Shown here: piece by piece, positions 53,020 through 61,826 of the stretch
Numbering within the stretch: the first letter of the stretch is position 1
Layout of the letters: every line of letters begins with the position of its first letter
NCBI RefSeq assembly: GCF_028356935.1
Contig: NZ_CP102798.1
Coordinates: 1,364,001 to 1,428,000 of the forward strand
DNA: 64,000 bases
Origin: Lysinibacillus sp. OF-1
Lineage (GTDB): Bacteria; Bacillota; Bacilli; Bacillales_A; Planococcaceae
Direction of reading: 5' to 3'
Position numbers and translations under genes: made by a program
Notes under the pieces: model-generated
What the model saw: the letters and a program-made list of their open reading frames with translations, nothing else
The model's database searches: none
What the model was told of the DNA's origin: nothing

Positions 53020-53991
53020 ATGAAGAAGTTTAAATTTCTATTAGTAGGTGCGTTAGCATTAGTATTAACAGCATGTGGAGAGGAAAGTAAACCAGCAGAT
53101 GTGGGTGCTTCAACAGATAAAATAGAAATGGAACAACAAGTTGAAACAGGGGGGGCGGTAACATTAATAGATGACCTTGGAAATAAGCATGAATTTGAAG
53201 CAATACCGAGTTCAGTTGCTACATTAAATCCAGGAATGATGAATATTTTGCTTGCATTAGGTGCAAACGTTACTGGTCGACCAACGATTACATCCGATAT
53301 GAAGGCAGAAGTAAAAGCTATTCAAGAGATAGGTAACCCACATGAACCATCATTTGAGCAAATTGCTGCATTGAATGCGGAAATACTTATTGTGCCACTT
53401 AGCTTCCAGCAGTTCGCTAAAACGGTAGAAGCTACAGGTACGAAAATTGTGTACTCAAATATGAATTCAGTAGATGATATAAAAAAGACGATTACAAAAT
53501 ATGGAGCATTATTTAATAACACAGCAAAAGCGGAGAAGTTAGTTGGACAAATTGATGAGGAAATTGCAAAAGGCTCAACAAAATCAACGTTAGATGCTCT
53601 CATTGTTTACGGTGCACCAGGTACATATTTAGCCGCGCTTGATAATTCACTATACGGAGATATTTTAAATAAGGCAGGTGGTAAAAATATAGCAGCTGAT
53701 TTACCAGCGACAGATAAGTTTCCAACATACGCAACATTAAGTGTTGAGAAAATTGTTGAACGTAACCCAAAAATAATTATGCTAATTACGCACGCCAATC
53801 CAGCAACAGTAAAAGAAGGTTTTGAAAAACAATTGAAAGAAAATACAGCGTGGAAAAACTTAGATGCAGTAAAGAATAAACAGATTATTATTTTACCAGC
53901 AGAATTGTTTGATAATCCTGGTACACAAGTTGTAGAAGCTATTGACTATATGCGCGGGCTTTTAAAGACAGCTGAAGAAGCAGTTAAATAA
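53020..53991 (+). CDS. Heme/iron-binding lipoprotein of the second importer
   Basis: A 323-residue binding protein with lipobox LTAC (Cys21) and an IsdE/HmuT-like fold, including GAPGTYLAALDNSLYGDIL, which parallels the IsdE motif. The ligand residues differ from IsdE: GNPHEPSFEQ in place of GSPMSPDME. This suggests a different axial ligand or a different cargo. The ATG at 53020 has GAAAGGG 12 bases upstream; the in-frame TTG at 53008 has no spacing. It is followed by its own permease and ATPase. Confidence 0.9.
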   Translation: MKKFKFLLVGALALVLTACGEESKPADVGASTDKIEMEQQVETGGAVTLIDDLGNKHEFEAIPSSVATLNPGMMNILLALGANVTGRPTITSDMKAEVKAIQEIGNPHEPSFEQIAALNAEILIVPLSFQQFAKTVEATGTKIVYSNMNSVDDIKKTITKYGALFNNTAKAEKLVGQIDEEIAKGSTKSTLDALIVYGAPGTYLAALDNSLYGDILNKAGGKNIAADLPATDKFPTYATLSVEKIVERNPKIIMLITHANPATVKEGFEKQLKENTAWKNLDAVKNKQIIILPAELFDNPGTQVVEAIDYMRGLLKTAEEAVK

Positions 53992-54012
53992 TTTTATTGT
54001 GGGGAAATAACG

Positions 54013-55041
54013 ATGATAGCAGAAGCGGAAAAATATGCACACCCACTTGCTAAAAAACGAAAAATAGCGCTAATTGTGTTACCTATACTATTAATCATTG
54101 TGAGTATTGGCAGCCTTATGATAGGACAAGTTTCGTTTTCAGTAAGTGAAGTGTTTAATGGAATTTTTAGTTCAGAAGATACTATGGCACGACGAATTGT
54201 TTGGGAAATCCGAATGCCCCGTATACTAACGGGTATGATTATTGGTGTTTGCTTGGCTATTGCGGGTTCGATTTTACAAGGAGTCATGCAAAATCCATTA
54301 GCCGATCCAGGAGTTATTGGAATTACTTCTGGCGCTGGAATGATGGCTGTAGCGGTTATGGTTGTATTTCCTGGCTATATTATTTACTTACCTATAGCAG
54401 CTTTTTTAGGTGCTTTTGTAGCGGCAATGATTGTGTATTCATTATCGGTGAAAAAAGGTGGCACATCCCCAATGCGAATTATTTTAGTTGGGGTAGCCAT
54501 CAATGCACTTTGTGGTGCAGGAACAAATGCATTAATGATTCTTTATAGCGATCGTGTACAATCTGTATTGCCGTGGTTGTCAGGCGGTTTAACGGGTGTT
54601 GGTTGGATGCAATTAGAGATGATTGTCTACTATGTCCTTGTAGCTATTATATTATCAATTTATGCGATTAAACATATTCGTATAATGCGTCTAGGCGATG
54701 AAATGGCAAGTCTTTTAGGACACAATGTTGAACGCAGTCGATTCTTTTTAATTGTATTAAGTACGTTACTAGCAGGAATTGCAGTAAGTGTTGCTGGTTT
54801 AATTGGTTTTGTAGGTTTGGTAGTACCACATATTTTACGATTAATTATCGGTGGAGATCATAAGTATTTAATACCTACTTCAGCATTGGCTGGTGGCTTA
54901 CTTGTTGTTTTCGCAGATACAATTGCGAGAACTGTATTTGATCCTATTGAATTTCCTGTTGGCATTTTACTAGCATTTATCGGAGGGCCATATTTCCTGT
55001 ATTTAATTCATAGAAAGGGGAATTCCATTGCTACGAACTGA
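54013..55041 (+). CDS. Heme/iron ABC permease (FecCD family)
   Basis: A 342-residue permease with about ten helices, QNPLADPGVIGITSGAGM and GLIGFVGLVVPHILRLIIGG. It forms the membrane channel of the second importer. It starts 21 bp after the binding protein and its end overlaps the ATPase gene by 14 bp. Confidence 0.92.
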   Translation: MIAEAEKYAHPLAKKRKIALIVLPILLIIVSIGSLMIGQVSFSVSEVFNGIFSSEDTMARRIVWEIRMPRILTGMIIGVCLAIAGSILQGVMQNPLADPGVIGITSGAGMMAVAVMVVFPGYIIYLPIAAFLGAFVAAMIVYSLSVKKGGTSPMRIILVGVAINALCGAGTNALMILYSDRVQSVLPWLSGGLTGVGWMQLEMIVYYVLVAIILSIYAIKHIRIMRLGDEMASLLGHNVERSRFFLIVLSTLLAGIAVSVAGLIGFVGLVVPHILRLIIGGDHKYLIPTSALAGGLLVVFADTIARTVFDPIEFPVGILLAFIGGPYFLYLIHRKGNSIATN

Positions 55042-55816
55042 GCATATCAATTACCAACATGAGTTCACCAACTTCCAGTTAGATGATATTTCCTTGACAA
55101 TCAATGAAGGAGAAGTTGTTAGTTTAATAGGACCAAATGGCTCGGGAAAATCAACTTTATTACGTGTAATTTCACGTCTTTTAAAGCCGAATAGTGGGGC
55201 AGTATATTTAGATGAGCGGAATATTCATGAAATGAAGTCTAAAGAAGTGGCTAAAACATTAACGATGCTCCCACAAATGAATAATCATCAATTAGATTTA
55301 ACGGTGCGTGAGTTAGTTGAATTTGGGCGTCATCCGCATAGTGGAGGGAAAACGTCGCTGTCAAAAGAGGATATAAAAATTGTCGATTGGGCAATTGATG
55401 TAACTGGATTGAATCACATGCAAAATCGGGTACTACCTTCGATGTCTGGAGGAGAACGCCAACGTGCTTGGATTGCAATGACTGTAGCACAGCATCCCAA
55501 AGTTTTGCTATTAGATGAACCAACAACATATCTAGATATTGCTCATCAATTAGAAGTGATGGAGCTTGTAAAAGAGTTAAATCATAAATACAATATGACC
55601 GTTATCATGGTGTTGCATGATATTAACCAAGCCGCACAAAATAGCCAACGTCTAATTGTATTAAAAAATGGGAAAATTCATTATGATGATTCACCCCATT
55701 GTGTAATATGTAAAGAAATGTTTCAATCCATTTTTGAAATTGATGCTGAAATTTATATGCAGCATGGAAATCCTGTCTTTACCCCAGTAAAATTGTGTTC
55801 AAGTTCTTGTAAATGA
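55028..55816 (+). CDS. Heme/iron ABC transporter ATPase
   Basis: A 262-residue ATPase with Walker A GPNGSGKST, signature MSGGERQRAWIAMTVAQ and Walker [13 protein letters not shown]. The TTG start at 55028 has AAGGGG 7 bases upstream and lies inside the permease gene, indicating coupling. The C-terminus ends in an unusual Cys-rich CSSSCK and has an earlier CVIC pair, so it might bind metal or form disulfides. Confidence 0.92.
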   Translation: MLRTEHINYQHEFTNFQLDDISLTINEGEVVSLIGPNGSGKSTLLRVISRLLKPNSGAVYLDERNIHEMKSKEVAKTLTMLPQMNNHQLDLTVRELVEFGRHPHSGGKTSLSKEDIKIVDWAIDVTGLNHMQNRVLPSMSGGERQRAWIAMTVAQHPKVLLLDEPTTYLDIAHQLEVMELVKELNHKYNMTVIMVLHDINQAAQNSQRLIVLKNGKIHYDDSPHCVICKEMFQSIFEIDAEIYMQHGNPVFTPVKLCSSSCK

Positions 55817-55934
55817 ACGTATTTTTTCTATGGTCACAAGATGCTTCTGTTAGAAATAGTAATTTGAAATTTATGAAGCATCTGTAGCACATATAAAATT
55901 AACTTATTCCATTGAAGTAAAGGAGTTTATAAAA

Positions 55935-56843
55935 ATGATTGGTATAATTTATTACGCTTATGGCGCACCAAAATCTTTAGACGATGTTACACCTTATTTT
56001 TCACATATTATGAATGGTAAAACGCCACCACCTCATGTGATTGAAAATATTACAGCGCAATTTAAAAAATTAGGTGGTGTTGATCCGTTAGCAGCCAATA
56101 CGAGCCGTATTGCTAAAGGGTTGGAACATGCTTTACAGCAACGCTTAGCCCAGCCTGTAAAAGTATATAATGCTTACAAACATACAGAACCTTACATTCC
56201 AGATGTTGTTAACACGATGCTTGAAGATGGTATCTCAACTTTTATTACGCTACCTGTAAATCCGATTATGTCTTCAGGTGCTGCTGCGTTTCATGATGAA
56301 GTAAGTGCATTGCTAGCTTCTCATGATGTTACTATTATAAGTGGTCAAAATTGGCATTTAAATACAGAATTACTTGCTGTTTATAAAGATCGTGTTCATC
56401 GTGCCTATGAATGGATTCCCACTGAAAAACGAGTGCACACTCATGTTTTATATACCGTGCATAGTCAGCCGATTAATCCTGAACGAAATGAACTGTATGT
56501 ACGCCAATTCTCCGAATTAGCAGAGGCCATCTCAAAAGCTGCTCAAATTGATAACTGGCATATTACCTATCGAAGTAGTCATGGCAAAGGTGACTGGCTT
56601 GCTCCAGATGTAAAGGAAAAGATTAAAACATTACATGCAGAAGGTGCTCAAGGTTTTGTCACATGTGAACTCCTTTCACTTTCTGCGGATATTGAATCCT
56701 ATTTTGAAATCGGAAGTGAATGTCAAAAAATTTGTGAAGAACTTCAAGTTGATTTTGCCCAAGCGGAATTTCCAGGTGACAGCTACGATACCATTCAAGC
56801 ATTAGCTACCATTGTTGAATCATTTATTCCAGCGGCACAATAA
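55935..56843 (+). CDS. Ferrochelatase-family protein (CpfC/HemH paralogue) in heme island
   Basis: A 302-residue protein of the ferrochelatase fold. The N-terminus IIYYAYGAPKSLDDVTPYFSHI keeps the Tyr-containing MAYGTP-like strand. The catalytic His is in VHSQP (His176), and by alignment with B. subtilis HemH the catalytic Glu is Glu254 (ADIES). The flanking DHLEVLYDND region is strongly altered. It probably inserts iron into, or removes iron from, coproporphyrin or heme. Its position at the end of the heme-uptake genes suggests work on imported tetrapyrrole rather than housekeeping synthesis. AAAGGAG precedes the ATG. Confidence 0.85.
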   Translation: MIGIIYYAYGAPKSLDDVTPYFSHIMNGKTPPPHVIENITAQFKKLGGVDPLAANTSRIAKGLEHALQQRLAQPVKVYNAYKHTEPYIPDVVNTMLEDGISTFITLPVNPIMSSGAAAFHDEVSALLASHDVTIISGQNWHLNTELLAVYKDRVHRAYEWIPTEKRVHTHVLYTVHSQPINPERNELYVRQFSELAEAISKAAQIDNWHITYRSSHGKGDWLAPDVKEKIKTLHAEGAQGFVTCELLSLSADIESYFEIGSECQKICEELQVDFAQAEFPGDSYDTIQALATIVESFIPAAQ

Positions 56844-56923
56844 TAAAGGCTCAATTATTTACAACACCGAAGCGCTCCCACGGATGTAGTGGTTTAGCCA
56901 AGGCGACAACATACCTTAGTTTA

Positions 56924-57135
56924 ATGGAGTTTCTTGTATTATAACGCCAAATTTTATGACTATGATGTAACTGACGAACAACTAAAAGACGCTTTAAATC
57001 CACCGTCTGAAGCAGCAAAATATTAGTGAAGATGAAGTTACTCACTGGAGCAAAATTGCTGGTCGTCAAACTGCTTTAAAGGATGAACATTGTGTAATAG
57101 TCGTTCGCCCTGTCATTATAAATAAGAAGATATAG
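56924..57135 (+). pseudogene. Frameshifted relic of an unidentified gene
   Basis: Three short frames in different registers read as continuous protein: a start near 56924 (MEFLV), then AKFYDYDVTDEQLKDALNPP, then ISEDEVTHWSKIAGRQTALK ending VVRPVIINKKI at 57135. A proper terminator follows immediately, which supports a real former gene. I do not recognise the family. Confidence 0.45.
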
Positions 57136-57180
57136 CCATCTGATACCGATATTGAATTGGTGTCAGATGGCTTTATTGTT
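57134..57180 (+). terminator. Terminator behind the 56924-57135 relic
   Basis: A 14-bp stem with one G-U pair (57134-57147 with 57159-57172) followed by TTATTGTTTT. Confidence 0.8.
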
Positions 57181-57733
57181 TTAAAATTAGAAAAGCAGCG
57201 GATACAGTTTAAGCACACTTCTATTACTGTTCCTTGCTCCGTTTTTAAATAATATTGCTAAAAAATGCGAGATAGTTAGTTGATGATAGAAAATAGCTTT
57301 TAAATATTTTTGTGAATAAAGTTTAGGGGACTGGGGCTAATATTCATTTAATCGATTTAGACAAAATAATTTTAGCAATCAACTAATTATTAACCTAGAA
57401 TTTAACACTGATAGAGCTTTAATTTTGTTCAGCTATTATATTAAGAAAGTAATAAAACAAATGTAAATGAAAAAGAACTGATTACATATAATCCCTTTAA
57501 GTAGGTGAACTTTATGCCTATTCTATCTATTTTTCTATATTATAGAAATTTTCTATGAAAAGATTACCTATATAACCAATCTAGTAGTAAAATTACCTTA
57601 TTTTTAGCGTTTATTTATTGGTAATCTAGTTATATTATTGTCTTGTAAAGCAAATTACAGTTTGATTGGGATATTTAATCTTGGTAAATTTAGAAGTTTG
57701 CTTTCCCTATAATTGGTTGTAATTATTATTTGC
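57181..57733. other. Long AT-rich upstream region of the S-layer gene
   Basis: About 550 bp without a gene. A possible AAAGCAAA/TTTGCTTT stem occurs near 57650-57705. S-layer genes often have several promoters and long leaders, but I cannot assign promoters here. Confidence 0.5.
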
Positions 57734-57786
57734 GAGAACAATTTATACATATTTTAACAATTGAATAGCGCGATAATATTGTTCTC
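57734..57786 (+). other. Stem-loop in the S-layer leader
   Basis: A perfect 9-bp stem GAGAACAAT/ATTGTTCTC (57734-57742 with 57778-57786) with a 35-base loop, ending 40 bp before the S-layer start. It may stabilise a highly expressed mRNA. Confidence 0.5.
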
Positions 57787-57827
57787 ACAGAATAATATAA
57801 TTTATTAGAATTCTGGAGGAATATACT

Positions 57828-60314
57828 ATGAAGAAACAAAACAAAGGTCGTAAATTTTTCGCAACTACTGCAACAGCAGCACTTGTAGCATCAGCAATCG
57901 TACCAGTAGCATCGGCTGCCGAATTTAATGATGCAGATAGCATTTCATCTTGGGCAAAAGAAGCTGTACAATTTTTAACTGACAAAGGCTACATCCAAGG
58001 TGATGAAAAAGGGAACTTCAACCCAGCTGGTACGCTTACTCGTGCAGAAGCTGCTGAAATTTTATCAAAAGCTTTAGATTTAAAAGCTACAGGAACAGAA
58101 GATTTTTCAGATGTTGATGAAAATGACTGGTTCTATAATGCAGTACTTGCAACTTCACCAGAATTATTTGATGGTATGGGTAATGGCAGATTTGAACCTA
58201 AAGCTCAATTAACAAGAGAACAAGCTGCGAAAGTTATCGTACAAGGCTACCAATTAACAGGTAAAGCAGACCTTAGCCAATTCGCAGATGCTTCGAAAGC
58301 TTCTAAATGGGCTGTATCTTACTTAGAAACGGCTGTTGACAACGGCGTAATCAATGGTAAAGGTTCATTATTAGCACCACAAGATAAAATCAGCCGTGAA
58401 GAATTCGCTACTATGGTAAAACGTACAATTGATGCAACTGTGAAAGAGGTAACACCAGCTGTAGCATCTGTAAAAGGGTTAAATGCAAAAGAGCTTGAAG
58501 TAAAATTCAACACAGCTGTTGATGCAAAAGATGCGGCAATCACAACGAAGTATGCTATTGAAGGCGTAGCTATCACAAGTGCAGTAGTGGCTGAAGACGG
58601 CATGTCTGTTACTTTAACGACTGATAAGGAGTTAAAATTAACTAACGGAAAAGTGACTGTAAAACCAGTCAAAACAAAAGCAGATGCTAAAGTTTTAACT
58701 GAAGAATTTAACAATTTATTAACTTTTGCAGATACAACACCTGTTAGTGTGAATACTGTAGAAGCAAAAGGTACTACAGCAGTGATCACTTTCGATGAGC
58801 TTGTACAAAATGAAGGAACAGTAAGCTTAAATGGTACTGAACTGTCAAAAGATCGCTATACTTTATCTGGTAAAAAATTAACAATTACTGGATTGACAGC
58901 TGAGCAAACTTATAAAGTAGATATTGTTGGTGCCACTGATTTCGCGAATAATATCGCGAATCCTATCGCTGTGAACTTCACAGTTGCTAAAGCAGATGTA
59001 GATAATTCAAAACCAACTGTTTCAACAGCTGTAAACGGTACAGAAATTACGTTTGATTTCTCAGAAGAATTAATGAAACAAAAATTTGTTGTAGATGCTG
59101 ATGCTTCAGTTGAAGGGTATGCGAAAGTAACTGTAGGATCAACTGTTTTCTACTTAAAAGATGCTGATTTGAAAGATGTAGCTGATAAAACTGTATTCAC
59201 GATTGATGCGAAAGCAGTGTTAGGTTCATCAACATTTATTAATACAAATATTAAAGTAGAAGGACAAAAAGATGTAGCTGGAAATGCTGGAGACGCATTT
59301 GAGTTCAATGCTATTCTAACTAAAGATACAACGCCTGCTACACTTGTCTCTGCTTCTACAAAAATGTTAGTAGCTGATGATGTGAAGGTAACTACAGATG
59401 TAGATGCTTTATACCTTACTTTTAGTGAGCCTGTCAAAGTAGATGGTATTTTAACAATTAAAACTCAGAACGGTATTGCTTACACTGCTGGAAAAGAAAT
59501 AGCGGTAAAAGACGTTAAAGGTACTGGTTACGATGTAGATGGTAATGGCAAAATTGAGGGTGCAGAGAAAAACACAGTTAAAGTTGACATTGATTTAGAT
59601 AGCAATTCAACATACACATTTGAATTATCTGCTGGAGCAGTGAAAGATTTATCTAAAAACGTGACTGCAGAGACGATTACATTTAATGTTACAACTGGAA
59701 CGTTCGAAGCTACACCTGAAACGCCTACAGATTCATTAGTATTTGGAGCTACACCAGTTGTTGTAACAAATAACAATGTATTCACTGTTGAATATGCTAC
59801 AGATGTGACTGCTACAGCAACAAATGCTGCTAACTACACACTTGGCGGAAAAGAGCTACCTGCTGGAACTCAACTTCAATTTGTAGATGGTACTAAAAAA
59901 GTCCGATTCACTTTACCTGAAGGTTCTATTACTGCTAATGGTAATTATGTACTTGAAGCTAAAAATGTAGTTGATACAAAAGGAAATACACTTAAAAATG
60001 GGAAAGCTACAACTCAAGTAACACTGAAAGAAAATATTGTCCCTGTAGCTTCTCAAGTAACAGTAGTAGATAATAAAACATTTATCGTAGACTTCTCTGA
60101 AAGTATTGTAAATGAAGCTACACCAACAGGTTTAACAGTGAAAATTGCTGGCTCTACTGTGAAAATTACTGCTGCTGTTGTAGAAAACGGTAAACTTAAA
60201 GTGACAACTAAAGATCAATATGCTTTAACAGATAGCATTGTAGTAGAATTCAAATCAACTAACTTAGCTGATGTGAATAACAATAAAGTAAAAGACGGTT
60301 CTATTTCAAAATAA
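57828..60314 (+). CDS. S-layer protein precursor with three SLH domains
   Basis: An 828-residue secreted protein. The signal peptide (cleavage near 30, VASA) is nearly the Lysinibacillus sphaericus S-layer leader as I recall it. Three SLH modules (about 33-200) are followed by a long series of Ig-like/SbsA-type beta domains (about 210-825) with repeated FSEELM, FSEPV and FSESI motifs. Lysine, threonine and valine dominate. It should bind pyruvylated wall polymer and form or contribute to the surface lattice. CTGGAGG precedes the ATG. It is shorter than many full S-layer proteins of the genus, so it may be an alternative S-layer protein. Confidence 0.93.
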   Translation: MKKQNKGRKFFATTATAALVASAIVPVASAAEFNDADSISSWAKEAVQFLTDKGYIQGDEKGNFNPAGTLTRAEAAEILSKALDLKATGTEDFSDVDENDWFYNAVLATSPELFDGMGNGRFEPKAQLTREQAAKVIVQGYQLTGKADLSQFADASKASKWAVSYLETAVDNGVINGKGSLLAPQDKISREEFATMVKRTIDATVKEVTPAVASVKGLNAKELEVKFNTAVDAKDAAITTKYAIEGVAITSAVVAEDGMSVTLTTDKELKLTNGKVTVKPVKTKADAKVLTEEFNNLLTFADTTPVSVNTVEAKGTTAVITFDELVQNEGTVSLNGTELSKDRYTLSGKKLTITGLTAEQTYKVDIVGATDFANNIANPIAVNFTVAKADVDNSKPTVSTAVNGTEITFDFSEELMKQKFVVDADASVEGYAKVTVGSTVFYLKDADLKDVADKTVFTIDAKAVLGSSTFINTNIKVEGQKDVAGNAGDAFEFNAILTKDTTPATLVSASTKMLVADDVKVTTDVDALYLTFSEPVKVDGILTIKTQNGIAYTAGKEIAVKDVKGTGYDVDGNGKIEGAEKNTVKVDIDLDSNSTYTFELSAGAVKDLSKNVTAETITFNVTTGTFEATPETPTDSLVFGATPVVVTNNNVFTVEYATDVTATATNAANYTLGGKELPAGTQLQFVDGTKKVRFTLPEGSITANGNYVLEAKNVVDTKGNTLKNGKATTQVTLKENIVPVASQVTVVDNKTFIVDFSESIVNEATPTGLTVKIAGSTVKITAAVVENGKLKVTTKDQYALTDSIVVEFKSTNLADVNNNKVKDGSISK

Positions 60315-60335
60315 TTCAACCTGTCAATTATAAGA

Positions 60336-60366
60336 AGCCCTGTAGAGATATCTCTACAGGGTTTTT
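60336..60366 (+). terminator. Terminator of the S-layer gene
   Basis: A 24-bp perfect palindrome CCCTGTAGAGAT/ATCTCTACAGGG (60338-60361) followed by TTTTT. Confidence 0.88.
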
Positions 60367-60389
60367 AGTTTTATGATAATCTATGAATT

Positions 60390-61517
60390 TTATTTATAAG
60401 GGAACTTTTGCGGAATAGGCCCAAAAGCAATCCAATGGTATTTGAAAAATCTGCCCATTAACAGCACAATCATCCATGTAATAAATAGAGCAAAGATAAA
60501 GCCGCCAGCACTCCATAGGTGATAGAGGACACTATTGCCGCCAGTACTAATTTGTCTGTAAAGGAAAAGGAAAAATGGATGCAATAGATAGACGCCAAAT
60601 GATACTACTCCTAAGTTTATGAAACCGTTGACCCATGCATGGTTCCATTTATTATAGATCCAATAAGAAAGCTGTAATAAGACGATACAGGCTGTTAAAG
60701 ATTGGAGCTGAAAAACTAGTTCAAATATGGTGCTGTTCACTAAATAGGTTTGTGACGAAAAAACATAGTAATATAAATAAACATTATAGATAGTAGATAA
60801 TAGCCCTACACACCATATAAAAAGGAGGGGGATAGGAAAATTTCCTTTTTTTAATTGAAGCCATCCTTTATATTTTTCAAAATAAATACCTAAAAATGCA
60901 CCAGCTAAAAAATAGCAAATATAAGAGAAAGAAATACTCCCTCTATAGGGATACTGCCAAAACTCTGCATTTAATAGAATAAAGGCCCATTGAAGAACGA
61001 AGCCAATCCAAATTAGATGAGGAGATAGGGCTGGCTTTTTCTTTAAAACATATAAGAATAAAGGGAATATAAGATAGAACTGTACAATGATAAAAATATA
61101 ATATAAATGGGTGTACGCTTTTCCTATTAATAGTTTTTTGAGAAATTCAACACTAAATAAAGCATGCCATGTGGATACTAAATCATGTGTCACATAAAAT
61201 TGCATGGCTGTATAATAAAAAATAGAAAAAAAGAGATAAGGGATGAGAATTTGTGTCACTCTTTTTTTATAGAAACGAATGATAAGCTCTTTCGTTAGTT
61301 CTTTTTGTATATAGTTGTAAAATAAAACGAATCCGCTTAAGAAAATAAAAACAGGAACAGCGAATTTGGGAAAAATATTGAGAAATACATATAGTGGATA
61401 AAATTTTGATTCATTAGATAATGCTGTAACTGGTGTACTAGTAGAATGGATGAGGAGTACAGCAAGAATGGCTAATGCACGTGTAATATTTAATTCATTG
61501 ATATGTGCTCGCTTCAT
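60390..61517 (-). CDS. Membrane acyltransferase (acyltransferase-3 family)
   Basis: A 375-residue membrane protein with about ten helices. It has the family features: ELNITRALAILAVLLIH near the N-terminus with the catalytic-type His24, and a late SFGVYLLHPFFLF helix. Such enzymes O-acetylate wall polymers, peptidoglycan or exported glycans. Its place next to the S-layer gene suggests, but does not show, modification of the secondary wall polymer that SLH domains bind. GGAGATGATC precedes the ATG. Its stop faces the S-layer gene's stop. Confidence 0.87.
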   Translation of the reverse strand: MKRAHINELNITRALAILAVLLIHSTSTPVTALSNESKFYPLYVFLNIFPKFAVPVFIFLSGFVLFYNYIQKELTKELIIRFYKKRVTQILIPYLFFSIFYYTAMQFYVTHDLVSTWHALFSVEFLKKLLIGKAYTHLYYIFIIVQFYLIFPLFLYVLKKKPALSPHLIWIGFVLQWAFILLNAEFWQYPYRGSISFSYICYFLAGAFLGIYFEKYKGWLQLKKGNFPIPLLFIWCVGLLSTIYNVYLYYYVFSSQTYLVNSTIFELVFQLQSLTACIVLLQLSYWIYNKWNHAWVNGFINLGVVSFGVYLLHPFFLFLYRQISTGGNSVLYHLWSAGGFIFALFITWMIVLLMGRFFKYHWIAFGPIPQKFPYK

Positions 61518-61696
61518 ATGATCATCTCCAAAAGTTGATTATAGTTTTCAGTTCCCAAAATGCTGCCTACATACTCTATGGGTATGCTTGTTAATGTTAA
61601 ATTAGACAAACATTATCGTCTGAATTTGTTTAAAGTGAGCAAGTGGGTCGTTCATGAATTACTATAAATGGCCATTATGTCAGGGAGATGTCAGCC

Positions 61697-61731
61697 AAAA
61701 AAAAGCTACCACGCTTTATATGCGTAGTAGC
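61697..61731 (-). terminator. Terminator of the YhdH-type oxidoreductase gene
   Basis: A 10-bp stem with one mismatch (61705-61714 with 61722-61731). On the minus strand it is followed by eight Ts. The remaining DNA in 61518-61826 shows no gene. Confidence 0.75.
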
Positions 61732-61826
61732 CTTTGTATCATTGATGATGACTATCAATATTTTCTGGGAAATAAAAAGGGGAATGAGATAGTATATCAA
61801 ACCTTTTTAAATTTAAATCGAATAGC

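Noticed and set aside
56686..56720. Loss of the catalytic glutamate in the ferrochelatase paralogue
   Set aside because: My first ungapped alignment suggested Glu to Leu, but re-aligning on the flanking QGFV and SEC segments places a Glu (254) at the catalytic position.
56851..57069. 72-codon minus-strand frame
   Set aside because: Antisense to the 56924-57135 relic, whose plus-strand terminator shows the true direction.
58319..58789. 156-codon frame antisense to the S-layer gene
   Set aside because: A typical composition shadow in a Lys/Val/Thr-rich gene.
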